A stretch of 32,132 bases of DNA. Origin: Planctomycetaceae bacterium (GTDB lineage: Bacteria; Planctomycetota; Planctomycetia; Pirellulales; Pirellulaceae). A program made the translations under genes and the position numbers. Where the stretch lies: NCBI GenBank assembly GCA_024638965.1, contig JAHEJI010000040.1, forward strand, positions 1 through 32,132, read 5' to 3'. Positions 8,609 to 17,174 of this stretch are shown one piece after another. Numbering within the stretch: the first letter of the stretch is position 1; every line of letters starts with the position of its first letter. The notes under the pieces are model-generated. The model did not search any database. It was given only the letters and a program-made list of their open reading frames with translations, and was not told the DNA's origin.

Positions 8609-10045
8609 ATGCATTCGCAACTGGTTGTTATAGGTGGTGGTCCGGGTGGCTATGCAGCCGCATTTCTGGCCGCTGACGAAGGCATGGATGTCGTGCTAAT
8701 CGAGGCGGAAGGGCGGTTGGGCGGTTCGTGTTTGCTGCGCGGTTGTATTCCCTCCAAGGCGTTATTGCATGTGGCCCGAGTCATTACGGAGGTTGAAGAA
8801 CTGAATCACGATTGGGGTGTGACGTTCGGTTCGCCCAACATCGCGATTGATCAATTGCGAGCTCGCAAAGAAAAGGTGATCGACACGCTTTCGGGCGGAC
8901 TCGGCTCATTGGCTAAGAGCCGCAAAGTGACCGTCATCAATGCCTGGGCAAAATTTGCGGATAACAAAACGATCTCACTTGAAGGCGACGATCCGTCGAT
9001 CCCGGATGGAAAACAAATCACGTTCGACCATTGCATTGTCGCAACAGGAAGTGTGCCGGCGATGCCGGGAGCCTTCGATGTAGGCTCCGATCGAGTGATG
9101 GATTCAACGGGGGCGCTCAACCTTGTCGATATCCCCGAGACCATGCTTGTCGTGGGTGGCGGTTACATCGGACTTGAAATGGGGACGGTCTACGCAAATC
9201 TTGGAACCAAAGTCAGTGTGGTCGAGCTTTTAGATGGATTGTTGATGGGTGCCGATCGCGATCTGGTACGTCCATTGGCCCGTAGGCTGAAAACCTTGTT
9301 TGAAGACCGGATTTTCCTCAACACGAAAGTCGGAGGTCTTGCTCTGCGTGGTGACAAAGTGGAAGTCACTTACGAAGGGCCTGGCAAATTTGGCACAGAA
9401 CAATATGACCGCGTGTTGATTTCCGTTGGGCGCAGCCCGAGTACTCACAATATCGGCCTTGAAAACACAGCAATTCAAACCGATCAACGTGGTTTTCTGG
9501 TTCACGATGAGCACCTCCGAACTGCCGAACCCAATATCTTCGTGATTGGCGATGCGGCCGGCGAACCGATGTTGGCTCATAAGGCCAACCACGAAGGTCG
9601 GCATGCGGTGGAAGTGATTCTGGGACATGCGACTGTATTCGATAAACGAGCGATTCCGGCCGTCGTGTTTACCGATCCGGAAATCGCATGGGCTGGATTG
9701 ACGGTCGAAGAAGCAAAACGTGACGGCATAAATCACACAGTTTGCAGTTATCCATGGGCGGCAAGTGGTCGAGCACAAGCGCTCGGACGCACAGAAGGAT
9801 TAACCAAATGGATTGTTGATCCGGAATCCGAACGCCTGCTGGGTTGCGGCATCGTTGGAGCCGGTGCGGGCGAATTGATTGCGGAAGCGACTCTTGCCAT
9901 CGAAATGGGCTGCGTTGTGCGAGACATCGCTGAGACGGTTCATGCACACCCGACGCTTGGCGAAACAATGATGAATTCGGCAGAAGTCTTCTTTGGAACT
10001 GCAACCGAAATCTATAAACCCAAAAAGAAACCCGCGCACGCTTGA
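8609..10045 (+). CDS. lpdA: Dihydrolipoyl dehydrogenase (E3)
   Basis: This flavoprotein reoxidises dihydrolipoamide in the pyruvate, 2-oxoglutarate or glycine-cleavage complexes, using NAD. The product has 478 residues, a normal length. The N-terminal FAD loop GGGPGGY is at 9-15 and the redox-active disulfide is C41-x4-C46 within GGSCLLRGCIPSK. The NAD-binding loop VVGGGYIGLEMG lies near 180, and the second FAD contact IFVIGDAAG near 310. The C-terminal catalytic dyad is in HAHPTLGET. The conventional CxxVGC between the cysteines is replaced by CLLRGC, a tolerated variant. The ATG at 8609 has AAGGA about 6 bases upstream. No E1 or E2 gene is nearby. Confidence 0.94.
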   Translation: MHSQLVVIGGGPGGYAAAFLAADEGMDVVLIEAEGRLGGSCLLRGCIPSKALLHVARVITEVEELNHDWGVTFGSPNIAIDQLRARKEKVIDTLSGGLGSLAKSRKVTVINAWAKFADNKTISLEGDDPSIPDGKQITFDHCIVATGSVPAMPGAFDVGSDRVMDSTGALNLVDIPETMLVVGGGYIGLEMGTVYANLGTKVSVVELLDGLLMGADRDLVRPLARRLKTLFEDRIFLNTKVGGLALRGDKVEVTYEGPGKFGTEQYDRVLISVGRSPSTHNIGLENTAIQTDQRGFLVHDEHLRTAEPNIFVIGDAAGEPMLAHKANHEGRHAVEVILGHATVFDKRAIPAVVFTDPEIAWAGLTVEEAKRDGINHTVCSYPWAASGRAQALGRTEGLTKWIVDPESERLLGCGIVGAGAGELIAEATLAIEMGCVVRDIAETVHAHPTLGETMMNSAEVFFGTATEIYKPKKKPAHA

Positions 10046-10071
10046 AAGACCCATCAAGATTCGAATCAAAG

Positions 10072-10914
10072 ATGCCAGACGTCAAACGGATCCTCCGTTC
10101 ACCGCGAGAAATCAGAAAAATGAGGGCTGCCGGGTTACTGGTTTGGCAAGCGCACCAAGCGGCGGCTCGAATTCTTGAACCGGGTGTGACGACAGGCGAA
10201 CTAAATGAAGTGTACCGGTCAACGTTTGCAGAATACGATGCAACCCCGTTGTTTCTAAACTACGGAACACCGCCGTTTCCGGCTGAAACTTGTATTTCCG
10301 TAAATGAGGAGATTGTCCACGGGATTCCTGGGAGCCGACGGATCGAAGAAGGCGACATTGTCAGCCTTGATACGGGCTGTCGACTCGATGGATGGTGTGG
10401 TGATGCGGCGGTGACTCATGCTGTCGGGGAAATTGATCACTCCAAAAGAAAATTGCTTGAAGTTACCCAGGGTGTCTTGAGTTTGGCCATTGAGCTGATG
10501 GGCAGTAAAACGATGTGGAGCGAAATCGCGATTGAAATGGAGAAATTCGTCAAGGACGCCGGATTCTCAGTCGTCGAAGACATGGTGGGGCACGGCATTG
10601 GGCAAAATCTCCATGAAGCACCCCAAGTTCCCAACTACTATAGCAAGTCGTTGCTGGAAACCGACGATTTTGATCTCCGCCCGGGTGTCGTTTTGGCGGT
10701 GGAGCCCATGGTGAACATAGGTGTCAAAGATGTCGTTTGCCTCAAGGATGATTGGACTCTGGTTACAAGCGATGGCAAGGCGAGTGCGCATTTCGAACAC
10801 ACGATTGCAATCACAAAAGACGGTCCCAAACGTCTAACCGGCCCCCCAACTGATGAAGAATTATCTAGGATGCCAGCCTGGGTTCATGACAAATCAAATT
10901 GGGTGACCTGGTAA
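10072..10914 (+). CDS. map: Methionine aminopeptidase, type I
   Basis: The enzyme removes the initiator methionine from nascent proteins in the cytoplasm. With the ATG at 10072 the protein has 280 residues. All five metal ligands are visible: D100 (VSLDTG), D111 (CGDAAVTH), H174 (GHGIG), E211 (VEPM) and E242 (HFEHT). The substrate histidine is H83 in IVHGIPG. The C-terminal tail is about 20 residues longer than the E. coli enzyme. The frame also has a TTG at 10042 overlapping the lpdA stop; the ATG is preferred because conserved sequence starts there, although no clear Shine-Dalgarno precedes either. The 26-base gap to lpdA suggests co-transcription. Confidence 0.95.
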   Translation: MPDVKRILRSPREIRKMRAAGLLVWQAHQAAARILEPGVTTGELNEVYRSTFAEYDATPLFLNYGTPPFPAETCISVNEEIVHGIPGSRRIEEGDIVSLDTGCRLDGWCGDAAVTHAVGEIDHSKRKLLEVTQGVLSLAIELMGSKTMWSEIAIEMEKFVKDAGFSVVEDMVGHGIGQNLHEAPQVPNYYSKSLLETDDFDLRPGVVLAVEPMVNIGVKDVVCLKDDWTLVTSDGKASAHFEHTIAITKDGPKRLTGPPTDEELSRMPAWVHDKSNWVTW

Positions 10915-12241
10915 CCAGCCAAAACGAGCGACGCGCTTACGAGCGGACGAAGCAACCGGACGTGCCTCCCCCGCACGGCCGGTAGGTGTTCGGCCTCAGT
11001 CGTCCAGCGGCCCCCTCAGCGCCGGATCGATCGCCTCGTCCGTCAACGCATGCAGGAACGCCTCGAGGTCCGCCAGCTCGTCGTCCGTGAGCCCGAGCGG
11101 CGTCAGCACCTTCTCCGCGTGGAGTCCGGTGAGCACGGAGTTCTCGAGCGTGTTGTAGTGCCGCAGCACGTCCATGAGCGTCGCGACCTGCCCTTGGTGC
11201 ATGTACGGCGCCGAGAGCGCGACGTTGCGCAGCGTCGGCGTCTTGAACGTGCCCCACAATTCCGTGTCGCGCACGAGGGACTGGACCTTGTCGAGCGCCG
11301 CGGCGCGCGCCTCCGGGCCGGCATCGCTGTACCGGCCCCCCGCGGTGAAGTCGGCTTGCTTGACGCGCGCGATGCCCTCGTAACGCCCCGCGTCGGCGGG
11401 CGCGCCGCCGTCGGTGGGCGGAACGCCGTTCGAGTGAAACGAATCGGTCGAGAAGTTCGGCCCCGCGTGGCACTCGCGGCAATTCGCGCGGCCGACGAAC
11501 AGCTTGAGCCCTCGTTGCGCCGATTCGTCAAGCGCCGTGAGCTTCTCGGCGTCGCCCTCGAGGAGTCCCTCGACGAAGACGTCGAACGGCGCGCGGCGCG
11601 AAATGAGCTTGCGCTCGTAGGCCGCAAGCGCCTTGCCCACGTTGACGAACGCGACGTTCACCGCGTGCCGGTCGTCGTTGGTCATGCCCGCCCAGGCGGC
11701 CGCACCGGCGGGATCTTCGTCGTCGGGGCGCCCGGACGGCGGGAAACGCACCTCGTCGTCCAGTTCGGGCAGCGTCCCGAAGATCGCCTCGTACTCCGCG
11801 CGGAGTACGGGGTCGTCGCGTACGACGTGCACGACGGCGAGCCGCGTCGTCGCGTGCTCGGCCGGCTCCTCGAGCGGTTCGAGCGCCTGGCCCCAAAGCG
11901 TGTCAACGCGGCCGTCCCAGAAGAACCAGTCGCTGTACGCAACGTTCCAGAGCGCCATCGAGTGTCGCGTCAAGGGGCCGAGGCCGCGCGCGAGCGTGCC
12001 GCCGTCGCCGAAGCCCTTCGCAAAGGCGTGACACGACGCACACGCGATGGAGCCGTCGGCCGAGAAACGCGGGTCGTAGAAGACGCGCTGGCCGAACCGC
12101 GCGGCCGAGGGATCGTCGGCGTAGCGATTCGTGGGATCGGGTGCGAGCGGCGGCAGCGGCGAGAGCGTGTGGATCGCGGCAAGCTCGTCGTCGGTGTACG
12201 GGATCGCGGTCTCGATGCGCGGCGTCTCGCACCCGCCGACC
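10915..12241. other. High-GC island of foreign composition
   Basis: Base composition jumps abruptly just after map, and drops back at about 12241. By eye it is roughly 70% GC inside against about 50% outside. Inside, codons end almost exclusively in G or C, and long antisense frames (for example 11050-12252) appear simply because stops are rare. The right border lies inside an open reading frame; the left border lies between about 10915 and 10960. No terminal repeats, integrase or transposase is seen. Either a recent acquisition or an assembly chimera would look like this. Confidence 0.85.
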
Positions 12242-12525
12242 ACTGGCAGTAAAAGTGCCACGTAGACCACGATCGCAACACGCCAATCGTAAAAACCGGT
12301 CAACGAGTCAGCGGTTAGCATACCCAGAACAGCGGCGCCAAGTCCAAGTAGTTGGCGATGAAAAAGGAAGCCTGCCAATAAGGCTAGCGCCATGACCGAC
12401 TTGAAATTGGGTACGTCGATGGTCAATCGACTTATCAGGATCAGCAAGACAATTCCGAGTGCCGACGTCAATTCCACCGACACTGGGCGATGCAACTTGC
12501 GATTTGTTTTGGATAGGGTGGTCAT
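10996..12525 (-). CDS. Di-haem cytochrome c peroxidase (MauG/CcpA type) fused to a DUF6580-like membrane N-terminus
   Basis: The 509-residue frame has two unlike parts. Residues 1 to about 96 hold four hydrophobic helices (about 19-36, 44-57, 61-76, 83-96) with PNFKSVMALALLAGF and the tail LTGFYDW, resembling the start of DUF6580 membrane proteins. From C99 onward it is a di-haem peroxidase, which reduces hydrogen peroxide in the periplasm. It has CASCH at 162-166 and CRECH at 349-353 as the two haem attachment sites, TRHSMALWN between them, and FKTPTLRN with APYMHQG near 435. The sequence VVGGC at 95-99 reads as a lipobox, so the donor protein was probably a lipoprotein. The switch coincides with the base-composition border. 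With four helices the haem domain would be expected on the cytoplasmic side, where haem c is not attached, so the fusion may not be functional. Confidence 0.85.
   Translation of the reverse strand: MTTLSKTNRKLHRPVSVELTSALGIVLLILISRLTIDVPNFKSVMALALLAGFLFHRQLLGLGAAVLGMLTADSLTGFYDWRVAIVVYVALLLPVVGGCETPRIETAIPYTDDELAAIHTLSPLPPLAPDPTNRYADDPSAARFGQRVFYDPRFSADGSIACASCHAFAKGFGDGGTLARGLGPLTRHSMALWNVAYSDWFFWDGRVDTLWGQALEPLEEPAEHATTRLAVVHVVRDDPVLRAEYEAIFGTLPELDDEVRFPPSGRPDDEDPAGAAAWAGMTNDDRHAVNVAFVNVGKALAAYERKLISRRAPFDVFVEGLLEGDAEKLTALDESAQRGLKLFVGRANCRECHAGPNFSTDSFHSNGVPPTDGGAPADAGRYEGIARVKQADFTAGGRYSDAGPEARAAALDKVQSLVRDTELWGTFKTPTLRNVALSAPYMHQGQVATLMDVLRHYNTLENSVLTGLHAEKVLTPLGLTDDELADLEAFLHALTDEAIDPALRGPLDD
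12235..12525 (-). pseudogene. N-terminal remnant of a DUF6580-like membrane protein gene
   Basis: Only the first roughly 96 codons remain, in native base composition, before the GC-rich peroxidase sequence takes over in the same frame. From memory, family members are about 170-200 residues with further helices, so about half is missing. The missing C-terminal half is not found on the far side of the island either, where the map gene ends. The ATG at 12525 has only a weak ribosome site. Confidence 0.6.
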
Positions 12526-13245
12526 GAATTTTGTTCCGATGCAGGCTTCAGCGGCAACCTCATATTTACCTGCTCGCCATTCTACCTCATCGCCCGACTT
12601 TAGTTGCTAGACCCCGGCCCCTTGCTGAGCGAGTTTTCCGTTCGCCTAGAAAATCCACCAGTTTTCGAATCGACGATTTCCGGCACAATTCCTGCGTCAT
12701 TAAACGTCAGTCCGAGGTTTTTGAGGCGAGTCGGGCAGATTCACCCCACATCGGCCCGATAAACCGGACGTTTCTTGCTCTAAAGTTTCGCGAAGATGAT
12801 TCTCTGGCGGCCCAACCTGAGAGGTCAACCACGCCTGCTAACAACTTTTTTTCAATCTTAAAAAATTTGAGCGAATCAGATGATTTGTCGTGCGTTTTGG
12901 AAATTCTCGCATCTCAGTGGGTAGTGTTCGTTTTCGTGTGCGGGATAAACCGGAACGGCGGTAGGGACGATTTATTGTTTGGGAAAATCAAAACCTGTGT
13001 CCTGTGACTAAAGAGGCGCTCGGATGAACGCCGATTGTGGCTGGTCGTTTATCAGTTTTATCATGACCGAAGCTTGTCATGTTTCGATTTAAGCTCTTGG
13101 AATAATAGTTATGTCGAGCCGGATTGGTAATCACATCCCCAAGCATATTTGAACAGATGGTTACTATACGGCAATCTTTTCGACAGTTCCATGTATCTAC
13201 GAAACCCGTGCGATCGCATTTTGAAGATTGATGGTCGACAGTATG
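12526..13245. other. 720-base gap without a convincing gene
   Basis: A 158-codon plus-strand frame (12531-13007, TTG start) has no recognisable protein character and no ribosome site. A small inverted repeat CATGAC/GTCATG lies at 13062-13067 and 13076-13081. Nothing else stands out; the promoter of the fused gene should lie near 12530-12600. Confidence 0.5.
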
Positions 13246-14523
13246 TTACTTAAGAAATAACGCGGCTTCGACGCGGGCTTGTTGTGACGCTGTCAAAATC
13301 GTGTTAATTCTTCGTCCTGATTTCGTATACCATTGGCTTTTGGATTGATTCCAAGGTCGATTTTGCGTTTGTACCAAAGTGGTTTCCGGGCCCTGGATGA
13401 TGACTCTTTTTCCACCTGTCGCGGTTCGTTCGTGCGTAATCGTCTTGTTGCCAATTCGCATTGGCTTGTTGAGCGGAACCGCTTTGTGAGTGGATTTTTT
13501 TTCGGCAGCTCGCTTGTTGTCTTGGACGAGAGCGTCGATCAATTTGCCTTTACCCGCGTCGATCGGTGTATCGACCATATACTTCTTAAGGAGCGATGAG
13601 GCCACCGTTCCGCGACCTACCACGGTCTTGGACTTCAAGCCAGTTTTCCAAGCCATCGGGATCCGATGAATAACAGAGGACTTTGCCAACATCCGGCGAG
13701 CTTCGGGAGTTTTCAAGAATCGTTCGATAGCGTCACCTCCCATATCGCCAACCTGATTTCCGGCGATCCCTAGCCCTGCAGAAACAAGTGCCTGAGTTCC
13801 GGTTTTTCCGTCAACCAATGCTTGAGTCGCATCGAAGGTAGCCCCCAGGAACAAAACGACTCCTTTTTGGCCGAGCGTTGCGGTTGGTCCGCCTGCCAAT
13901 CCGATTCCGATGGAGCCCATTACGAAAGACCCTGTGCCTTTAAAGATTGCTGCGCCCACGTTTCCGGTGTCCTGATAAGAGCTGAACCCATCAAGCGTTG
14001 CTCCGGTACCAAGCACCGCCAGCGCCGCTCCCCCGGAAAGAAACACACTTCCCAAGAGCAACGCGTCCACTGAACGGTTGCGGACAAACTCAGCGCCCCA
14101 CAACACGTCTTCGGCAACTCCGATGGCTTTCGAGAGGTTTCTCAGTGATTTGTCTGAGGCGCGGCGAATCCGAGTCTTGACTTGCTTGCGTACACGGGGA
14201 AGCTGGTTTTGGATGTAATTCAACTCTTTGCGAAGCTGTGTTGGGTTGTTTGTCGACAAGGGCTTGAGTCGGTTCTTGATGTAGTGTCGCGTCGTTAGCG
14301 AAGCTTCTTTGGCGACGTAAGACCAAGGCACATCGTAGACAACATAGTCAGATTTTCCCCAAGTCGATGGGCTTGTCCATTCTGACTGGGACAGCGTTTT
14401 CGTTTTTCCATACTTGAGCGCCGCCATCTCATAGAAATAAGCGTAACAGAGATTGAATACGGCTGACCAATCGGTATAGCAGATATCTTCCGAGTTGTTG
14501 TAGGAAGTAAGTTCAACGGTCAT
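13246..14523 (-). CDS. Unrecognised protein with a glycine-rich hydrophobic core, possibly an effector or toxin
   Basis: The 425-residue product is not one I can name. The ATG at 14523 has GGAG 8 bases upstream, a good ribosome site. The N-terminal 80 residues are rich in aromatic residues (YTDWSAVF, YAYFYEMAALKYG, YDVPWSYV). A basic, helical stretch follows at about 81-130. A long glycine- and alanine-rich hydrophobic region spans about 150-260, including SVDALLLGSVFLSGGAALAVLG and FVMGSIGIGLAGGP. The C-terminal 150 residues are basic and soluble. There is no signal peptide. A hydrophobic glycine-rich middle between soluble ends is seen in some contact-dependent or type VI effectors and in polymorphic toxins. 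That comparison is only architectural; no toxin domain or immunity gene is identified. Confidence 0.7.
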   Translation of the reverse strand: MTVELTSYNNSEDICYTDWSAVFNLCYAYFYEMAALKYGKTKTLSQSEWTSPSTWGKSDYVVYDVPWSYVAKEASLTTRHYIKNRLKPLSTNNPTQLRKELNYIQNQLPRVRKQVKTRIRRASDKSLRNLSKAIGVAEDVLWGAEFVRNRSVDALLLGSVFLSGGAALAVLGTGATLDGFSSYQDTGNVGAAIFKGTGSFVMGSIGIGLAGGPTATLGQKGVVLFLGATFDATQALVDGKTGTQALVSAGLGIAGNQVGDMGGDAIERFLKTPEARRMLAKSSVIHRIPMAWKTGLKSKTVVGRGTVASSLLKKYMVDTPIDAGKGKLIDALVQDNKRAAEKKSTHKAVPLNKPMRIGNKTITHERTATGGKRVIIQGPETTLVQTQNRPWNQSKSQWYTKSGRRINTILTASQQARVEAALFLK

Positions 14524-14776
14524 TTGGCGGACTCCATTTTCTTGGTGATTTGTTTCGTTTCTTTCCTATGACGCGAAAGACCCCAAAACGAAACAACTAT
14601 CTGGGGAAATGCACTTCGGCCACAATGAACATCGGTGGTTCCGTGTAAAAAGGAGTCGGGGACAGGCAACCGTTTTTCGTTCACAGAACAGCGAAATTGG
14701 CAAGAATAGGCAAACAGGAGAGTTTGCCGTAACAGGCAAATAAAGCGGACATTCGGGACATTCTTCTCATTCACAT
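14524..14776. other. Intergenic segment that may be repeat-derived
   Basis: This stretch upstream of the 13246-14523 gene contains GGAGTCGGGGACAGGCAAC. I recall near-identical strings from the edges of interspersed elements in unrelated bacterial genomes. A minus-strand 84-codon frame (14520-14774) crosses it and is probably fortuitous. No transposase is present. Confidence 0.35.
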
Positions 14777-14806
14777 ATGTGGTGTTTCAACAAGTCGACG
14801 AGCGTA

Positions 14807-14864
14807 CGTCAGGCTGTGCCTGACGGCTGTTTGAATCCGAACGTGATATTCAGACACAGCCTGA
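14807..14864. repeat. REP-like paired palindrome
   Basis: A perfect hairpin CGTCAGGC-TGT-GCCTGACG lies at 14807-14825. A near copy in inverse orientation, TCAGACACAGCCTGA, lies at 14850-14864; it is the reverse complement of the first core apart from one position. Two inverted palindromes about 40 bases apart is the arrangement of a BIME. It sits exactly at the 5' edge of the pseudogene that follows. Confidence 0.75.
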
Positions 14865-14894
14865 TCTGCAAACCTTGCGTCTACGCTCGAGACC

Positions 14895-15680
14895 AAAATT
14901 TAATGCTACAAATCCCGATTCCGTCGTTTGCGACCGGCGGTGACAGATTTGGCTACCACCTAAAACTTAATGAACCAGGTGATGTTCTGATCGCCTATGA
15001 CGACTCCGCCGGCGATATCAAAGGCTTCATTTTTAATCCGGGAATCGACAACGACCCAACCGATGATGAATTCATCGAACTGCTCGACGCCGATGGAACG
15101 CCCCTGCGAATGGATGGGGAACGAGATCTCTATTTTCATCGCGTGTAGTTGTGGCTGAGCGCCTCCGGTCGTCGTCGGAATCGGTCGTCGTTCGGTTTCC
15201 CGTGGGCGGCACTCCTCTGGATTACGAAGAGTTTCCAGCCTGGCAGGTTGTTGGAATCAATGAGTCTTCCGAAATTGTGGTTCGATTATTGCGAATTCAA
15301 ATTCGTAGAAACAGATACACAACCATCAGTGTTGCAAAAATCGGGGCAAATGGAGAGGTGCTTTGGCAAGCGAATGCTAACGAAGCCCCAAGTGCTGGCG
15401 ACTTGAATAACATGGGAGACGTCGTGGGGTACCTAGATGGTACCACAGGTTCGCCTTATCTCATGCAAGAGGGTGATCCGAACACGGCAGGGGACGAGTT
15501 GTTTCTGGATATTCGGGATCTGATCATTGAGGACTCTGATCCAGATCGAATCTTTCGCGACTCCCCTGTTGTTGCCAACGATCTGGTGTCGGATCGTGAT
15601 TCGACCGATCACTTGTTCATAACAAGATTCTGTTGTTCAAGGATAAGCCACCGTCAAGTTTCAGTTTGTCAATAATCCGG
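14895..15680 (+). pseudogene. Degenerate secreted repeat protein (HAF-like), frameshifted and 5'-truncated
   Basis: The coding character runs in one frame to the stop at 15146-15148 (FATGGDRFGYHLKLNEPGD, then GFIFNPGIDNDPTDDEF). It then continues in a second frame from about 15110-15150 to 15670 (GDLNNMGDVVGYLDG, then SPYLMQEGDPNTAGDELF). The two frames carry copies of the same repeat, a hydrophobic strand followed by Gly/Asp-rich DPxxDDE, as in HAF-type extracellular repeat proteins of planctomycetes. Beyond about 15620 further frame changes seem likely (LLFKDKPPS in the third frame, FVNNPVPHKPSGA in the first frame used). No start codon or signal peptide is left; the sequence begins next to the palindromic repeat. 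Confidence 0.7.
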
Positions 15681-15880
15681 TGCCCCACAAGCCCAGCGGC
15701 GCAATTACGCGCTGCTACGATGTTTCGAATCGGTTGTATGAATTCTTGCTACATCCATTGTGTAAACGGGAGGTCTCTACCTTCAGTTGGTTCAGGTCGT
15801 CGTTCTCCGACCGGGATACGTCTGATAACGAGCCGGATCACCAATTGAGCGCCCAACAGAAAGAAAGAGCGTGGCCGATA

Positions 15881-16849
15881 TCACCACTTCTCAAAAAAGC
15901 TGCGGTCGTCCCGAGTGTTCTTGTCAAAGTGGTAGTAAAGGTGATTCTTTGTCTTGAAGAGCTTCAAAACGTGATTGCGAAATTCTTTTTTTAACTTTTC
16001 TTCGTTACCGCGGCCGCCTCCGCTTTCTTGTTGTCGACCGAAGGGGCGAGTCATGTAGTTGAGTGAAGTCTTAATGTCGTTATCCAAATCAATTAAGGTT
16101 TCCTCGACTTTGTGTTTTTCCATTGTCCGGTTTCTGTATAGATCGATGAGCGATCGAATCGGGAACGTTCTGAAATCGAGCCCCATATAATGCCCGTCAC
16201 CGGTGAATTCGCCTTTAAGCGGATAACCTGCACCTGCTTTCTTCATTTCCTTGCGAACTTTTTCGTTCGCGATGCCCCACTCGCCGACAAAGTACTTGTT
16301 GTAGTGCCAAAGGAATGACATGTTGGGACGTCCAACTTTTTCTGCCAGATCAAGATAAGCGCGAATTCGTTTTCCTTGGTCTCCAGGAATACCGGCGGCG
16401 AAATCCTGAGCCTTGTCGATGATGTCTTTTATTATTTTGTCAAGATCAGAGACAACCTCGTGGCCGTCACCATCAATTATGACTTCGTCGAGTTGAATCC
16501 ACATCGCCCATCGTCGCTCTGGTACTCGGTCGTTTCTACGGACGATTTTGACGCCGAGTTTAATGGGTTCGCCCGTTCGACGGCCCATTTTTATACTGCT
16601 GTGGTAGATCTCAAGAAAACTTGCCGACGCAAGGACTTTGCCTGACGCCGAGATACCCTGGTTGCTTCGGTATTTCAAGCGATGGCCAAGGCGTCGCGCT
16701 ATAGCAGCCCCAAATTTTTTGACGTCTACCGAGAACGTCAATTCCATGATTCCCAAATCTTCGTAGTAGTAAGTGTCGGAGCGTTTGAACGAAGCAATTG
16801 TTTGTCGGTTCGCTCTTTTTATTGCATTGACGGTTGTATTGTCGCCCAT
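15881..16849 (-). CDS. Unrecognised soluble protein, 322 residues
   Basis: I do not recognise the family. I start it at the ATG at 16849 because AAGGAAG lies about 5 bases upstream; the frame is open 19 codons further without a better site. The protein is basic, lacks a signal peptide and hydrophobic helices, and looks alpha/beta. Notable stretches are MELTFSVDVKKFG, RRWAMWIQLDEVIIDGDGHE (an acidic loop) and WHYNKYFVGEWG, then a helical, charged C-terminus ending in KNHLYYHFDKN and FFEKW. It lies on the same strand as the unrecognised gene at 13246-14523, with a pseudogene between them. The two may belong to one accessory locus, but no shared motif links them. Confidence 0.7.
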   Translation of the reverse strand: MGDNTTVNAIKRANRQTIASFKRSDTYYYEDLGIMELTFSVDVKKFGAAIARRLGHRLKYRSNQGISASGKVLASASFLEIYHSSIKMGRRTGEPIKLGVKIVRRNDRVPERRWAMWIQLDEVIIDGDGHEVVSDLDKIIKDIIDKAQDFAAGIPGDQGKRIRAYLDLAEKVGRPNMSFLWHYNKYFVGEWGIANEKVRKEMKKAGAGYPLKGEFTGDGHYMGLDFRTFPIRSLIDLYRNRTMEKHKVEETLIDLDNDIKTSLNYMTRPFGRQQESGGGRGNEEKLKKEFRNHVLKLFKTKNHLYYHFDKNTRDDRSFFEKW

Positions 16850-17174
16850 GATTCTTCCTTTTGAATGGAGCAAAGGATCTTGCTTGTAAATCAATGCGAC
16901 AAGCACACTTGAACTCTGCCAACCAATTTCGAGATATTCCAGTTTTTTCCGAGAATCGAAGTAGAAGAATCTCGGCGCTCAAAGAGGGCTGGCGGCTATG
17001 TGTTTTCAGTTGGTGAGACTACCAGATTTGTGGAAGATTTGTTTCGGAGAAACTTTGGTAGGCTGCGGATCAAAAGACGATCTGGCGACAGCGCGGTCAC
17101 ATGTCATTTGCGATAAGATTCGTTGACTCAAGATGGATTCGATGGAACTTTGATGATTTGCGTCTTTGACGTCG

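Noticed and set aside
11050-12252. A 400-codon plus-strand frame opposite the peroxidase gene
   Set aside because: It exists because GC-rich DNA has few stops. It has no domain, is arginine-rich throughout, and mirrors the real haem-binding frame.
12531-13007. A 158-codon plus-strand frame in the gap after the fused gene
   Set aside because: TTG start, no ribosome site, no recognisable protein character.
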